From Pseudomonas parafulva NBRC 16636 = DSM 17004 (GTDB taxonomy: Bacteria > Pseudomonadota > Gammaproteobacteria > Pseudomonadales > Pseudomonadaceae): 60,027 nucleotides of DNA. The translations under genes were made by a program, and so were the position numbers. Shown one piece after another: positions 51,813 through 60,027 of this stretch (position 1 is the first letter of the stretch; each line of letters begins with the position of its first letter). The stretch lies in the NCBI RefSeq assembly GCF_000730645.1, contig NZ_BBIU01000033.1:1-60027 (forward strand). Direction: 5' to 3'. The notes beneath the pieces were generated by a model that was given only the letters and a program-made list of their open reading frames with translations, searched no databases and was not told the origin of the DNA.

Positions 51813-53915
51813 ATGCTTGCCCCCAAACGCCTATCTCCCCTCTCGCTTTCCCTTTCGTTGCTGTTCACTGCAGGCTTTGCCAGCGCTGCGACCACCACCC
51901 TGCCTGAGCTGTCGGTGACCGCCGACAGCGAGCGCGAAAAAGACAACCCCCGCGTGAAGGAAGTGAGCACGGCCACCCGTACCGCTACGCCTGTGCGCTA
52001 TGTGCCCCAGGCGATCGATACGGTGAAGGCTGCGCAGGTGCTGGATTACGGCAGCAATACCTTGGGCAAGGCACTGGAAGGCATCCCCAACGTGAGCAGC
52101 GGCGCCGATACGCGCTTCGACAGCGTGCGCATTCGCGGTTTCGAGGCCAGCAACGACTTCTACCTCGATGGCATTCGCGATGACAGCCAGTACATCCGCG
52201 ACCTGCACAATATCGAACGGGTCGAGGTGCTGAAGGGGCCGGCGGCGGTGCTGTACGGGCGCGGCAGCCAGGGCGGCATCGTCAACCGGGTGAGCAAGGC
52301 ACCGGAGGCTGGCCGGCGCTCCACCGTCGAGGCGCAGGCCGGCAGCGAAGACCTGCGCAGCCTCTATGCCGACTTGAGCGCCGACCCCAGCGACACCGTG
52401 AGCTTGCGGTTGAACATGGGTAACCAGGACAACAACAGCTTCCGGGACGGCATCGATGGCAGCCGCCAGCTGTTCGCGCCCTCGGTAAGCTGGCAGGTCA
52501 CCCCCGACCTGAACTGGCTGGTGCAGTACGAATACAGCCGCTTCAACCGCACCCCCGACCGCGGCATCCCGGGTGTCAACGGCCGCCCGGCCGACGTGAA
52601 CCGCAGCACCACCTATGGCGATACCCACCGTGACTACATTGACGACCGCGCCCAGTCGCTGCGCTCGCGCCTCAACTACCAGCTGAACGAAACCTGGCAG
52701 CTGCGCCACACCCTGGGCCTGTTCGAGCTGGACAGCGAGTTCGACAACACCTACCCCACCGCCTACAACGCCACCACGGCAACGGTGACCCGCCAGCGCT
52801 GGCAGCAGGACCTGAACACCCGCAACCTGTTCAACAACCTGGAAGCCGAGGGTGACTTCGACACCCTGGGCCTGGAGCATAAATTGCTGCTGGGCCTGGA
52901 GTTCGGCAACCAGCGCCGCGACCCCACCCTGTACACCGCCGCAGCGGTGTCTGCCGGCGGCAGGCCGGTGCCGGCGCTGTCCCTGAACAACCCGGATCGC
53001 AGCCGGCAGCACAACGGCCGCATGGTGGTGTCCAGCAACAACCACACCGTGGTCGATAGCCGGGGGGTGTACCTGCAGGACCAGGTTCGCCTCAATGACC
53101 AATGGCAGGTGTTGGCCGGCGTGCGCTTCGACCAGTTCGAAGTCGAGACCACCAACAAGGTGCGCAACCTGGCTGAGAAGCAGGACAGCCGCACCACCAG
53201 CCCGCGCCTGGGCGTGGTGTACACGCCGTGGCGTGATCACTCGTTCTATGCCTCATGGAGCAAGACGTTTGCACCTGTGGGTGGCGGGCTGATCGGCATT
53301 ACCCCAGGCGCGGCGGGCAACACCAACGATACCGGCCCGGAGCTGACCCGGCAGAAAGAGATCGGTGTAAAAAGCGACTGGTTTGATCAGCGCCTGACCA
53401 CCACCCTGGCGGTGTATGAGCTGGAGCTGTACAACCGCCGCACCCGCGACCCGATCAACCCGGAAATCACCCTGCTCAGCGGCCTGCAGCGCTCACGGGG
53501 CATTGAGCTGACTGCCACGGGGAATGTGATCGGCAACTGGTACGTGCGCGGGGGTGTCGGCCTGCAGGACGCCACCGTGGTCAAGGACAACAACGGCTTG
53601 GAAGGCAACCGCATCAATGATGTGGCCAAGCGCAACGCCAGCCTGTTCGTCACCTGGAAGCCGGAACTGGGCTGGTACGCCGAAACCGGCCTAACGCTGG
53701 TGGGCGAGCGTTATGCAGACAACCAGAACACCACGGTATTGCCGGGGTATGGCCGCTGGGATGCATTGGCGGGGTATCGCACCCATGACTGGGACGTGCG
53801 CGCTGCGTTGAGCAACATTGCCGACAAGACCTACTACAGTTCGGCGACCAGTGCTGCGCAGATTCAGGTGGGTGACCCGCGTAGTCTGGTGGTGACAGGG
53901 AGTTACAGTTTCTGA
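51813..53915 (+). CDS. TonB-dependent receptor, catecholate siderophore type (Fiu-like)
   Basis: A 700-residue outer-membrane receptor with signal peptide ending AGFASA-ATT (about residue 26), a TonB-box-like start (TTTLPELSVTAD), a plug domain (GIPNVSSGADTRFDSVRIRGFEASNDFYLDGIRDDSQYIRDLHNIERVEVLKGPAAVLYGRGSQGGIVN) and a barrel ending LVVTGSYSF. The FDSVRIRGFEASNDFYLDGIRDD pattern is typical of Fiu/CirA-like receptors for monomeric catechols. The Fur-box-like site upstream supports iron control. Confidence 0.92.
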   Translation: MLAPKRLSPLSLSLSLLFTAGFASAATTTLPELSVTADSEREKDNPRVKEVSTATRTATPVRYVPQAIDTVKAAQVLDYGSNTLGKALEGIPNVSSGADTRFDSVRIRGFEASNDFYLDGIRDDSQYIRDLHNIERVEVLKGPAAVLYGRGSQGGIVNRVSKAPEAGRRSTVEAQAGSEDLRSLYADLSADPSDTVSLRLNMGNQDNNSFRDGIDGSRQLFAPSVSWQVTPDLNWLVQYEYSRFNRTPDRGIPGVNGRPADVNRSTTYGDTHRDYIDDRAQSLRSRLNYQLNETWQLRHTLGLFELDSEFDNTYPTAYNATTATVTRQRWQQDLNTRNLFNNLEAEGDFDTLGLEHKLLLGLEFGNQRRDPTLYTAAAVSAGGRPVPALSLNNPDRSRQHNGRMVVSSNNHTVVDSRGVYLQDQVRLNDQWQVLAGVRFDQFEVETTNKVRNLAEKQDSRTTSPRLGVVYTPWRDHSFYASWSKTFAPVGGGLIGITPGAAGNTNDTGPELTRQKEIGVKSDWFDQRLTTTLAVYELELYNRRTRDPINPEITLLSGLQRSRGIELTATGNVIGNWYVRGGVGLQDATVVKDNNGLEGNRINDVAKRNASLFVTWKPELGWYAETGLTLVGERYADNQNTTVLPGYGRWDALAGYRTHDWDVRAALSNIADKTYYSSATSAAQIQVGDPRSLVVTGSYSF

Positions 53916-53953
53916 AGGGCCCGCTGTAATTGCCAGTTTGACCCGCGAAAAAC

Positions 53954-53990
53954 CCACCCCATAGCCCTGCATTCAGAGCATTTGGGGTGG
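53954..53990. terminator. Hairpin downstream of the TonB receptor
   Basis: CCACCCCA (53954-53961) and TGGGGTGG (53983-53990) form a stem with a 21-base loop between convergent genes. No T-run, so only a weak terminator call. Confidence 0.45.
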
Positions 53991-54018
53991 AGTGGCGCAT
54001 GCCCTTAAAGGCTGACGA

Positions 54019-54216
54019 TCAGTGCCACACCGCCATCAACGCCTGCATCTCTGCATCGCTGATCAGCCCCTGGGGGTAGCGCCCGGCAAGTAGACGTCGT
54101 GGGTCGGTCGTCCTGACCCTGATGCTTCCATGGTGTTTCAACCACCTCGCCAACACCTTCAGCACTGAGTGATCCACTGCCATTGGGCGCAAAGCCGACT
54201 CACTTGCTGCATTCAT
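54019..54216 (-). CDS. Small hypothetical protein
   Basis: A 65-residue basic protein (MNAASESALRPMAVDHSVLKVLARWLKHHGSIRVRTTDPRRLL, ending ISDAEMQALMAVWH) with no signal peptide. A GGAG occurs about 15 bp upstream of the ATG. No family recognised. The amphipathic, well-balanced composition and good GC use support a real gene, but the evidence is modest. Confidence 0.5.
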   Translation of the reverse strand: MNAASESALRPMAVDHSVLKVLARWLKHHGSIRVRTTDPRRLLAGRYPQGLISDAEMQALMAVWH

Positions 54217-54361
54217 GTCTACACGTACTCCTGGCCCGTGAGCAGCTAACTTACGTAGGTATTGTTACAAACGGATAACCCAACCCAGCCGGGCTATCTG
54301 CTTGATAAACAATACAAAACGTATGCCAGCCACCGCGCCGGGCGTCGGGCGGTGCAGAACC

Positions 54362-55468
54362 CTAGCGGTGCAGCGGGGCAGGCTGCTGCTGCGTCAGGCA
54401 ATGAATGTTGCCTCCGCCCAGCAGCAATTCACGGCCCGGGATCATCACCACTTCGTGGTCCGGGAAGATCTTCGCCAGAATGGCCTTGGCCTCGGCATCT
54501 GCAGGGTCATCGAAACTCGGTGCAATAATGCCGCCGTTGACGATCAGGAAGTTCACGTACGAGCCCGCCAGGCGCACTGAAGGGTCGCGCTCCTGGCTGC
54601 CAGCCACCTGGTCGACGCCTGCGCATTCTTCAGCGGTGGCATACAGCGGACCCGGGATCGGCATCTTGTGCACGATGAATTCACGGCCCTTGGCATCGCG
54701 GGTGTTTCGCAGCACCTGCAGCGCGGCATGGCAACGTGCATAGTTGGGGTCGTTGGAATCATCGGTCCAGGCCAGTAACACTTCGCCCGGCCGCACGTAA
54801 CAGCAGAAATTGTCGACGTGGCCATCCGTTTCATCGTTGTACAGGCCATCCGGCAGCCACACCACGGTGTCGACAGCCAGGTTGTCGCGCAGCACCGCTT
54901 CGATCTGCTCGCGGTTCAGGTGCGGGTTGCGGTTACGGTTGAGCAGGCACTCTTCGGTGGTAATCACGGTGCCTTCACCGTCCACGTGAATAGACCCACC
55001 CTCCAGCACGAACCCTTCGGTGCGGTAGCGCTGGCAGCGCTCCATTTCAAGCACCTTGGTGGCCAGCTCTTCGTCACGGTTCCACGGCGCATACAGGCCG
55101 CCGTCGAAGCCGCCCCAGGCATTGAAGCCCCAGTCCACCCCCCGCACTTCGCCCTGGTCGTTGATAACGAAGGTTGGGCCGGTATCGCGCACCCAGGCGT
55201 CATCGCTGCTCATTTCCACGACGCGGATGTTCGGCTGGTCCAGCTGGCGACGGGCGTTTTCGTACTGGCCGGCAGACACGGCAACGGTGACGGGCTCGAA
55301 GCGGGCGATGGCCTTGGCCAAGGTCACATGGGCGGCCTGGACAGGCTTGCCACCCAAACGCCAGTTGTCGGGGCGCTCTGGCCAAATCATCCATACCTGG
55401 GTTTGCGGGGCCCATTCGGCGGGCATGTGGAAACCATCGGCACGGGGCGTGGAATTGAGGGTTTTCAT
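54362..55468 (-). CDS. aguA: Agmatine deiminase AguA
   Basis: Converts agmatine to N-carbamoylputrescine and ammonia in arginine/agmatine-to-putrescine metabolism. The 368-residue guanidine-modifying enzyme has MPAEWAPQTQVWMIWPERPDNW, SSDDAWVRDTGPTF, the catalytic His in NDETDGHVDNF and the nucleophile Cys357 in GGGNIHCLTQQQP. It is not next to aguB here. Transcribed away from an AT-rich region with repeated ATAACCGAT elements. Confidence 0.96.
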   Translation of the reverse strand: MKTLNSTPRADGFHMPAEWAPQTQVWMIWPERPDNWRLGGKPVQAAHVTLAKAIARFEPVTVAVSAGQYENARRQLDQPNIRVVEMSSDDAWVRDTGPTFVINDQGEVRGVDWGFNAWGGFDGGLYAPWNRDEELATKVLEMERCQRYRTEGFVLEGGSIHVDGEGTVITTEECLLNRNRNPHLNREQIEAVLRDNLAVDTVVWLPDGLYNDETDGHVDNFCCYVRPGEVLLAWTDDSNDPNYARCHAALQVLRNTRDAKGREFIVHKMPIPGPLYATAEECAGVDQVAGSQERDPSVRLAGSYVNFLIVNGGIIAPSFDDPADAEAKAILAKIFPDHEVVMIPGRELLLGGGNIHCLTQQQPAPLHR

Positions 55469-55519
55469 CGTTGACCTCTGTCAATGGCCCTGACCGAACG
55501 AGGCGGGCGTCGGGGAATT

Positions 55520-55602
55520 TATAACCGATATATATCTATAATTAAACCGGTAAAAAGATTATTACATTGCCTTAACAACCACTATAACCGATAAGAATCG
55601 GT
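55520..55602. promoter_or_regulatory. Repeated operator-like elements upstream of aguA
   Basis: TATAACCGATA occurs at 55520-55530 and 55583-55593, 63 bp (six helical turns) apart. The second copy is part of a dyad ACCGAT-AAGA-ATCGGT (55587-55602). A related AACCGGTAAA lies between them (about 55545-55554). The cluster is 52-134 bp upstream of aguA in an unusually AT-rich stretch, fitting a repressor with cooperative sites; the regulator is unknown. Confidence 0.5.
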
Positions 55603-55732
55603 AAACGCTGTCCTGTCCAAGCCATCACATCTAGCACAAGGCTACCCCTGGCATCCAGCCAAGATTGTTTCATGAGAAAAAAGCACGCACGCCAGCTAGG
55701 GTCATTACTGAACAGCAGCCAGGGGGCCCCCG

Positions 55733-56278
55733 ATGAACATCATTCCCACTGCAATCCCCGAGGTACTGATCATCGAGCCCAAGGTATTCGGTGACAGCCG
55801 CGGCTTTTTTTTCGAATCGTTCAACGCGCGCGAGTTTGCCCGCCACACTGGCACGAGCGTCGAGTTCGTTCAGGACAACCATTCCCGCTCGGTGGCCGGC
55901 GTGCTGCGCGGCCTGCATTACCAGGTGCAGAACACCCAGGGTAAGCTGGTGCGCGTGGTGCAGGGGGAGATCCGTGACGTAGCCGTTGATGTGCGCAAGC
56001 ACTCCCCTACCTTCGGCCGCTGGGTGGCCGTGCACCTTTCTGCCGAAAACCATCGCCAGCTCTGGATACCTGCAGGGTTCGCCCATGGGTTTGCGGTCAT
56101 GAGCGAGTCGGTGGAGTTCCTTTACAAGACCACCGACTACTACAACCCCGGCGCCGACCGCTGCATCCGCTGGGACGACCCCACCCTGGCCATCGACTGG
56201 GGCTTGAGGCAGCCACCGGTGCTTTCCGAAAAGGACAAGCTGGGGGTGTCGCTGACCGAGGCGGAACTACTGCCTTAA
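55733..56278 (+). CDS. rfbC: dTDP-4-dehydrorhamnose 3,5-epimerase
   Basis: A 181-residue cupin-fold epimerase acting in dTDP-L-rhamnose synthesis: RGFFFESFNAREF-like N terminus, catalytic His in VLRGLHYQVQNTQGKLVRVVQGEIRDVAVDVR, WIPAGFAHGFAVMSE, the Tyr region YKTTDYYNPGADRCIRWDDPTLAI. No other rml genes are nearby, so it is a solitary or duplicate copy. Confidence 0.95.
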   Translation: MNIIPTAIPEVLIIEPKVFGDSRGFFFESFNAREFARHTGTSVEFVQDNHSRSVAGVLRGLHYQVQNTQGKLVRVVQGEIRDVAVDVRKHSPTFGRWVAVHLSAENHRQLWIPAGFAHGFAVMSESVEFLYKTTDYYNPGADRCIRWDDPTLAIDWGLRQPPVLSEKDKLGVSLTEAELLP

Positions 56279-56320
56279 GTAGCGCATAATTGCGTCAGAC
56301 TTATCTGGCGCACTTACCCG

Positions 56321-58135
56321 ATGATTGCAAAGCCCACGCCCCCTCGTCGTCCCCGCTGGCGCAGCCTGGCCCTGCTGGCCCTGTGCCTGGTGCCACTGCT
56401 GTGGCCCCTGCATCACCTGGCCGAGCGGTATTACCAGCAGGAGCTGGCATCGCAAAACCGCCAGACCCTGGACCTGTACGTGGCCAACTTGCTGGGCACC
56501 CTGCACCGCTACGAAACCCTGCCGCAGATACTCGGCGACCTGCCCGCACTGCGCGGCGTGCTGGCCGACCCGTTCCGCCTGGAGGCCGTCACCAATGCCA
56601 ACCGGCTGCTGAAGAACATCGTGCAGCAGACCGGCGCCGAAGTGATGTACCTGATGGACGTGAGCGGCAACACCCTGGCAGCGTCGAACTGGGACAAGCA
56701 AGACAGCTTCGTGGGCCGCAACTTCGCCTTCCGCCCGTACTTCAACGAAGCCATGGCCGGGCACCTGGGGCGCTTCTTCGGCCAGGGCACCACCTCGGCC
56801 AAACGCGGCTACTTCTTTGCCGCCGCCGTGCGCGATGGCGAGCGCATCGTTGGGGTGCTGGTGGTGAAAGTGGACCTGGACCACACCGAAACCCTGTGGG
56901 GCCGTACCCCCGAGCAGCTGCTGCTGACCGACCACAACGGCGTGGTCATTCTCACCTCGCGCCCCGACTGGCGGTTCCGTGCCACCCGGCCGCTGACCGA
57001 AGCAGAACGCCAGGCCATTATCGCCATCCAGCCCTACCCCACCCAGGCGCCACAGCCGTTGGTGATCAACCCTGACGCGTGGATCACGCAAACCCGCGAC
57101 ATCACGCAAACCGGCTGGCAGGTCAGCATCCTTGCCCCACGCATTCTGGTGGACCGCTCGGTGCAAACGGTCACCGCCATCGGCGCTGGCGCCCTGCTGG
57201 TAGTGATGCTGCTGACCGGCCTGGTGATGCAGCGCCGTCGCCACTACATCGACCGTATCGACTTTGAGGCGCACGGCCGCCAGCAGCTGGAAAAGCGCGT
57301 AGCCGAGCGTACCGCCGACCTGGAAGGCCTCAACACGCGGCTGAAAAGTGCGGTGCTGGAGCGCGAGAATGCCCAGCAGGAGGCGGTGCGTGCGCAGGAT
57401 GAACTGGTGCAGGCCGGCAAGCTGTCGGTGCTGGGCACCATGTCGGCCAGCATCAGCCATGAGCTGAACCAGCCCCTGGCGGCCATCCGCAGCTACGCCG
57501 AAAACGCCGAGATCTTGCTGGACCACCAACGCATCGAGGACGCCCGTGGCAACCTCAAGCTGATCGGCGAACTGACCGGGCGCATGGCCTCGATCATCGC
57601 CCACCTGCGCGCGTTCGCCCGGCGCGACCGGCATGCCCCGGAAAGCGTGGCCCTGCAGCCGGCCCTGGATGACGCCCTAGCCCTGCTGGCCAAGCGCCGC
57701 CGCGCCATGGCGGTGGAACTGGTCCGCGACCTGCCAGAAGCCACCCTGTGGGTACAGGCCGGCGAAACCCGCCTGCGCCAGGTGCTCAGCAACCTGCTGG
57801 CCAATGCCCTGGATGCCCTGACCGAAAAAGCCAACCCGCGCCGGCTGTGGATAAGTGCCGAACAGCACGATGACTGCGTCTACCTGTACATTCGCGACAA
57901 CGGCCCGGGGTTCAGCCGCCAGGCCCTGGAGCATGCCAAGGAGCCGTTCTTCACCACCAAGACACGCACCCAGGGCCTGGGCCTGGGCCTTGCCATCTGC
58001 GAAAGCCTGATGCGCGCCCTGGGTGGGGAACTGCTGCTGGCCAACCACCCTGAAGGCGGCGCACTGCTCACGTTGGAAATGCGTGTAGCCCCACCTGGCG
58101 CGACCTTGCCCAATTCGGAGGATTCCTCGGCATGA
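56321..58135 (+). CDS. DctB-like sensor histidine kinase
   Basis: A 604-residue inner-membrane kinase. Two helices (about 16-31 and 283-303) enclose a double-PAS (DctB/dCache-type) periplasmic sensor with FVGRNFAFRPYFNEAMAGHLGRFF and TSAKRGYFFAAAVRDG. A coiled coil follows, then His380 in MSASISHELNQPLAAIRSYAEN and N/G boxes NLLANALDALTEKA, IRDNGPGFS, TRTQGLGLGLAICESLMRALGG. The dCache motif favours C4-dicarboxylates or similar ligands. It overlaps its regulator by 4 bp. Confidence 0.93.
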   Translation: MIAKPTPPRRPRWRSLALLALCLVPLLWPLHHLAERYYQQELASQNRQTLDLYVANLLGTLHRYETLPQILGDLPALRGVLADPFRLEAVTNANRLLKNIVQQTGAEVMYLMDVSGNTLAASNWDKQDSFVGRNFAFRPYFNEAMAGHLGRFFGQGTTSAKRGYFFAAAVRDGERIVGVLVVKVDLDHTETLWGRTPEQLLLTDHNGVVILTSRPDWRFRATRPLTEAERQAIIAIQPYPTQAPQPLVINPDAWITQTRDITQTGWQVSILAPRILVDRSVQTVTAIGAGALLVVMLLTGLVMQRRRHYIDRIDFEAHGRQQLEKRVAERTADLEGLNTRLKSAVLERENAQQEAVRAQDELVQAGKLSVLGTMSASISHELNQPLAAIRSYAENAEILLDHQRIEDARGNLKLIGELTGRMASIIAHLRAFARRDRHAPESVALQPALDDALALLAKRRRAMAVELVRDLPEATLWVQAGETRLRQVLSNLLANALDALTEKANPRRLWISAEQHDDCVYLYIRDNGPGFSRQALEHAKEPFFTTKTRTQGLGLGLAICESLMRALGGELLLANHPEGGALLTLEMRVAPPGATLPNSEDSSA

Positions 58136-59538
58136 GCCCCGAGACACAGATCGACAGCCACGCTCAGGTGATCCTGGTCGATGATGACCCGCACCTGCGC
58201 CAGGCCCTGAGCCAGACCCTCGACCTGGCCGGGCTGAAGGTGGTGACCCTGGCCGATGCCCAGGGCCTGGCCGAGCGTATCGAGGCCGACTGGCCGGGCG
58301 TGGTGGTCAGCGACATCCGCATGCCCGGTATCGATGGCCTGCAACTGCTTGAGCAATTGCGCGGCCTGGACAGCGAGCTGCCGGTGCTGCTGATCACCGG
58401 CCACGGTGATGTGCCGCTGGCGGTGCAGGCCATGCGCGCCGGCGCCTACGATTTTCTGGAAAAACCCTTTGCCAGCGATGCCCTGCTGGACAGCGTGCGC
58501 CGTGCCCTGGCGCTGCGCCGCCTGGTGCTGGACAACCGCAGCCTGCGCCTGGCCCTGAGCGATCGCCAGCAACTGGCCACCCGGCTGGTGGGCCAGTCCC
58601 CCTCCATGCTGCGCCTACGCGAGCAGATCGCAGCGCTGGCCGCCACCCGCGCAGACGTACTGATCCTGGGCGAAACCGGGGCTGGCAAGGAGGTGGTAGC
58701 CCGCGCGCTGCACGACCTTTCCAGCCGCCGGGACGGCCCGTTCGTGGCCATCAACGCCGGCGCACTGGCGGAATCGGTGGTGGAGAGCGAGCTGTTTGGC
58801 CACGAGCCAGGCGCCTTCACCGGCGCGCAGAAGCGCCGCATCGGCAAGTTCGAATTCGCCAATGGCGGCACGCTGTTCCTGGACGAAATTGAGAGCATGA
58901 GCCTGGATGTGCAGGTGAAACTGCTGCGCATGCTGCAGGAACGGGTGGTAGAGCGCGTGGGCGGCAACCAGCTTATCCCGCTGGATATCCGCGTCATCGC
59001 CGCCACCAAGGAAGACCTGCGCCAGGCTGCCGACCAGGGCCGCTTCCGCGCCGACCTGTATTACCGCCTGAATGTGGCACCGCTGCGCATTCCGCCACTG
59101 CGCGAGCGGGGCGACGACATTCTGCTGCTATTCCAGCACTATGCCGACGCCGCTACCCAGCGCCACGGCCTGGGCCCACACGCCCTGCAACCTGCGCAGC
59201 GCGCCTTGCTGCTACGCCATGACTGGCCGGGCAACGTGCGCGAACTGCAGAATGCCGCCGAGCGCTTTGCCCTTGGCCTGGAATTGGCCCTGGACGGCCA
59301 GGCCGCGCCTTCGGCTGCTGCTGCACCCAGCGTGGTCACGGGCAACCTGAGTGAACAGGTGGAGCACTTCGAGCGCTCGCTGATCACTGCCGAGCTGGCC
59401 AAGCCCCACAGTTCGATGCGCAGCCTGGCCGAAGCCTTGGGCATCCCGCGCAAAACCCTGCACGACAAGCTGCGCAAGCATGGCCTGCATTTCGAAGGCG
59501 GCAGCGGTGGCCATGACGACCATGAGGAAACCCGTTGA
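58132..59538 (+). CDS. DctD-like sigma-54-dependent response regulator
   Basis: A 468-residue enhancer-binding activator: receiver domain (ILVDDDPHLRQAL, Asp61 in VVSDIRMPGIDG, Lys in DFLEKPF), AAA+ domain with Walker A GETGAGKE (180-187), the sigma-54-contacting loop GAFTGA (227-232), Walker B GGTLFLDEIE (245-253) and a C-terminal Fis-type helix-turn-helix (MRSLAEALGIPRKTLHDKLRKHGL). It partners the preceding kinase. No transport gene is adjacent, so its target lies elsewhere. Confidence 0.95.
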   Translation: MSPETQIDSHAQVILVDDDPHLRQALSQTLDLAGLKVVTLADAQGLAERIEADWPGVVVSDIRMPGIDGLQLLEQLRGLDSELPVLLITGHGDVPLAVQAMRAGAYDFLEKPFASDALLDSVRRALALRRLVLDNRSLRLALSDRQQLATRLVGQSPSMLRLREQIAALAATRADVLILGETGAGKEVVARALHDLSSRRDGPFVAINAGALAESVVESELFGHEPGAFTGAQKRRIGKFEFANGGTLFLDEIESMSLDVQVKLLRMLQERVVERVGGNQLIPLDIRVIAATKEDLRQAADQGRFRADLYYRLNVAPLRIPPLRERGDDILLLFQHYADAATQRHGLGPHALQPAQRALLLRHDWPGNVRELQNAAERFALGLELALDGQAAPSAAAAPSVVTGNLSEQVEHFERSLITAELAKPHSSMRSLAEALGIPRKTLHDKLRKHGLHFEGGSGGHDDHEETR

Positions 59539-59993
59539 TGAGTAACGAGAGCCAGTACCTGCAGGCGGTGCTGCACCGCGATATTCCGCTGACGCAGGAG
59601 ATGGGCCTGGAGGTGGTGGGCTGGCAGCAGCAGGTGCTGCAGCTGCAATTGCCGCTGGCGGCCAACGTCAACCACAAGAGCACCATGTTCGGTGGCAGCC
59701 TTTATTGCGCAGCGGTGTTGGCGGGTTGGGGGTGGCTGCACCTGCGTTTGCGTGAGCTGGGTATCGATGACGGGCATATTGTCATTCATGAAGGCCAGAT
59801 CAGCTACCCGCTACCGGTAACTGGCGCGGCGGTAGCGCGCTGTGCGGCCCCGGATGAAAAGGCTTGGGAACGGTTTCTAGCGCTCTACCAGCGCCGCGGC
59901 AGAGCGCGCCTGACGCTGGAAACGACCGTCAGCAACGTGGGGAGTGATGAAGCCGCAGTACTTTTCAGCGGCCAGTACGTGCTGCACCGCTAG
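59535..59993 (+). CDS. YiiD C-terminal-type hotdog thioesterase
   Basis: A 152-residue hotdog-fold protein: DIPLTQEMGLEVVGWQQQVLQLQLPLAANVNHKSTMFGGSLYCAAVLAGWGWLHLRLRE is the YiiD_C/4HBT-like signature, where N-HKST-FGGS forms the substrate pocket. It lacks the N-terminal acetyltransferase domain found in full-length YiiD. It overlaps the regulator gene by 4 bp, so it is probably co-transcribed with the two-component system, an unexpected link. Acyl-CoA substrate unknown. Confidence 0.88.
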   Translation: MMSNESQYLQAVLHRDIPLTQEMGLEVVGWQQQVLQLQLPLAANVNHKSTMFGGSLYCAAVLAGWGWLHLRLRELGIDDGHIVIHEGQISYPLPVTGAAVARCAAPDEKAWERFLALYQRRGRARLTLETTVSNVGSDEAAVLFSGQYVLHR

Positions 59994-60027
59994 AGGCCAG
60001 GGCGTAAACAAACCAACGCCCAGCCCA

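Overview
The window is about 60 kb of a GC-rich Pseudomonas chromosome. It most resembles the Pseudomonas putida group. Gene content and order (glycine betaine/carnitine catabolism, hisBHAF, asmA-mutY-yggX, ppk2, an OprD-family porin, aguA, a dctB/dctD-like pair) match, from memory, the early-chromosome region of P. putida strains. Many P. putida-type REP/REPIN elements (core like gcgggtttacccgc) lie between genes. No database search was run, and all family names rest on motifs read by eye.

Layout. (1) 1-16 kb: a quaternary-amine catabolism region. It holds dgcA with a DUF5943 gene and an M19 dipeptidase-like gene, the carnitine module cdhR / caiX-cdhC-cdhA-cdhB, the master activator gbdR, the serine dehydratase sdaB and the choline/betaine/carnitine importer cbcXWV. 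Carnitine is imported, oxidised and cleaved to glycine betaine. Betaine is demethylated through dimethylglycine and sarcosine to glycine, which leaves via serine and pyruvate. Two 21-bp-spaced direct repeats, the geometry of AraC-family operators, precede caiX and cbcX. (2) 16-25 kb: hisF, hisA, hisH and hisB separated by imperfect repeat elements, then an MFS carrier, asmA, mutY, yggX and tRNA-Phe. (3) 25-35 kb: an orphan antitoxin, ppk2, a lipoprotein, a gabP-type permease, a four-gene polar amino-acid ABC operon, a methyltransferase, a DUF6124 gene and a small lipoprotein.

(4) 35.5-43.2 kb: a genomic island in tRNA-Thr(UGU). An 18-bp copy of the tRNA 3' end is repeated at 43169-43186. The island has a decayed P4-type integrase (three in-frame TGA stops and one frameshift), a second integrase fragment, a long gene-poor stretch with strong hairpins, and an AT-rich defence-like cargo. 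The cargo is a KTSC-like small protein, an AvcD/DcdV-type P-loop plus dCMP-deaminase anti-phage protein with an unannotated 180-bp leader where an AvcI-type RNA antitoxin would be expected, a convergent HEPN-like protein with an R-x4-H motif, and a four-helix membrane protein of unknown function. This is the most interesting part of the window.

(5) 43.3-60 kb: an XRE antitoxin-like gene, a GNAT acetyltransferase, a methyltransferase, a DUF3079 protein, a TonB-dependent siderophore receptor divergent from an OmpR/EnvZ-type two-component system, an OprD-family porin, a second TonB-dependent receptor behind a Fur-box-like palindrome, agmatine deiminase, a solitary rmlC, a DctB/DctD-like sigma-54 two-component system and a YiiD-type thioesterase.
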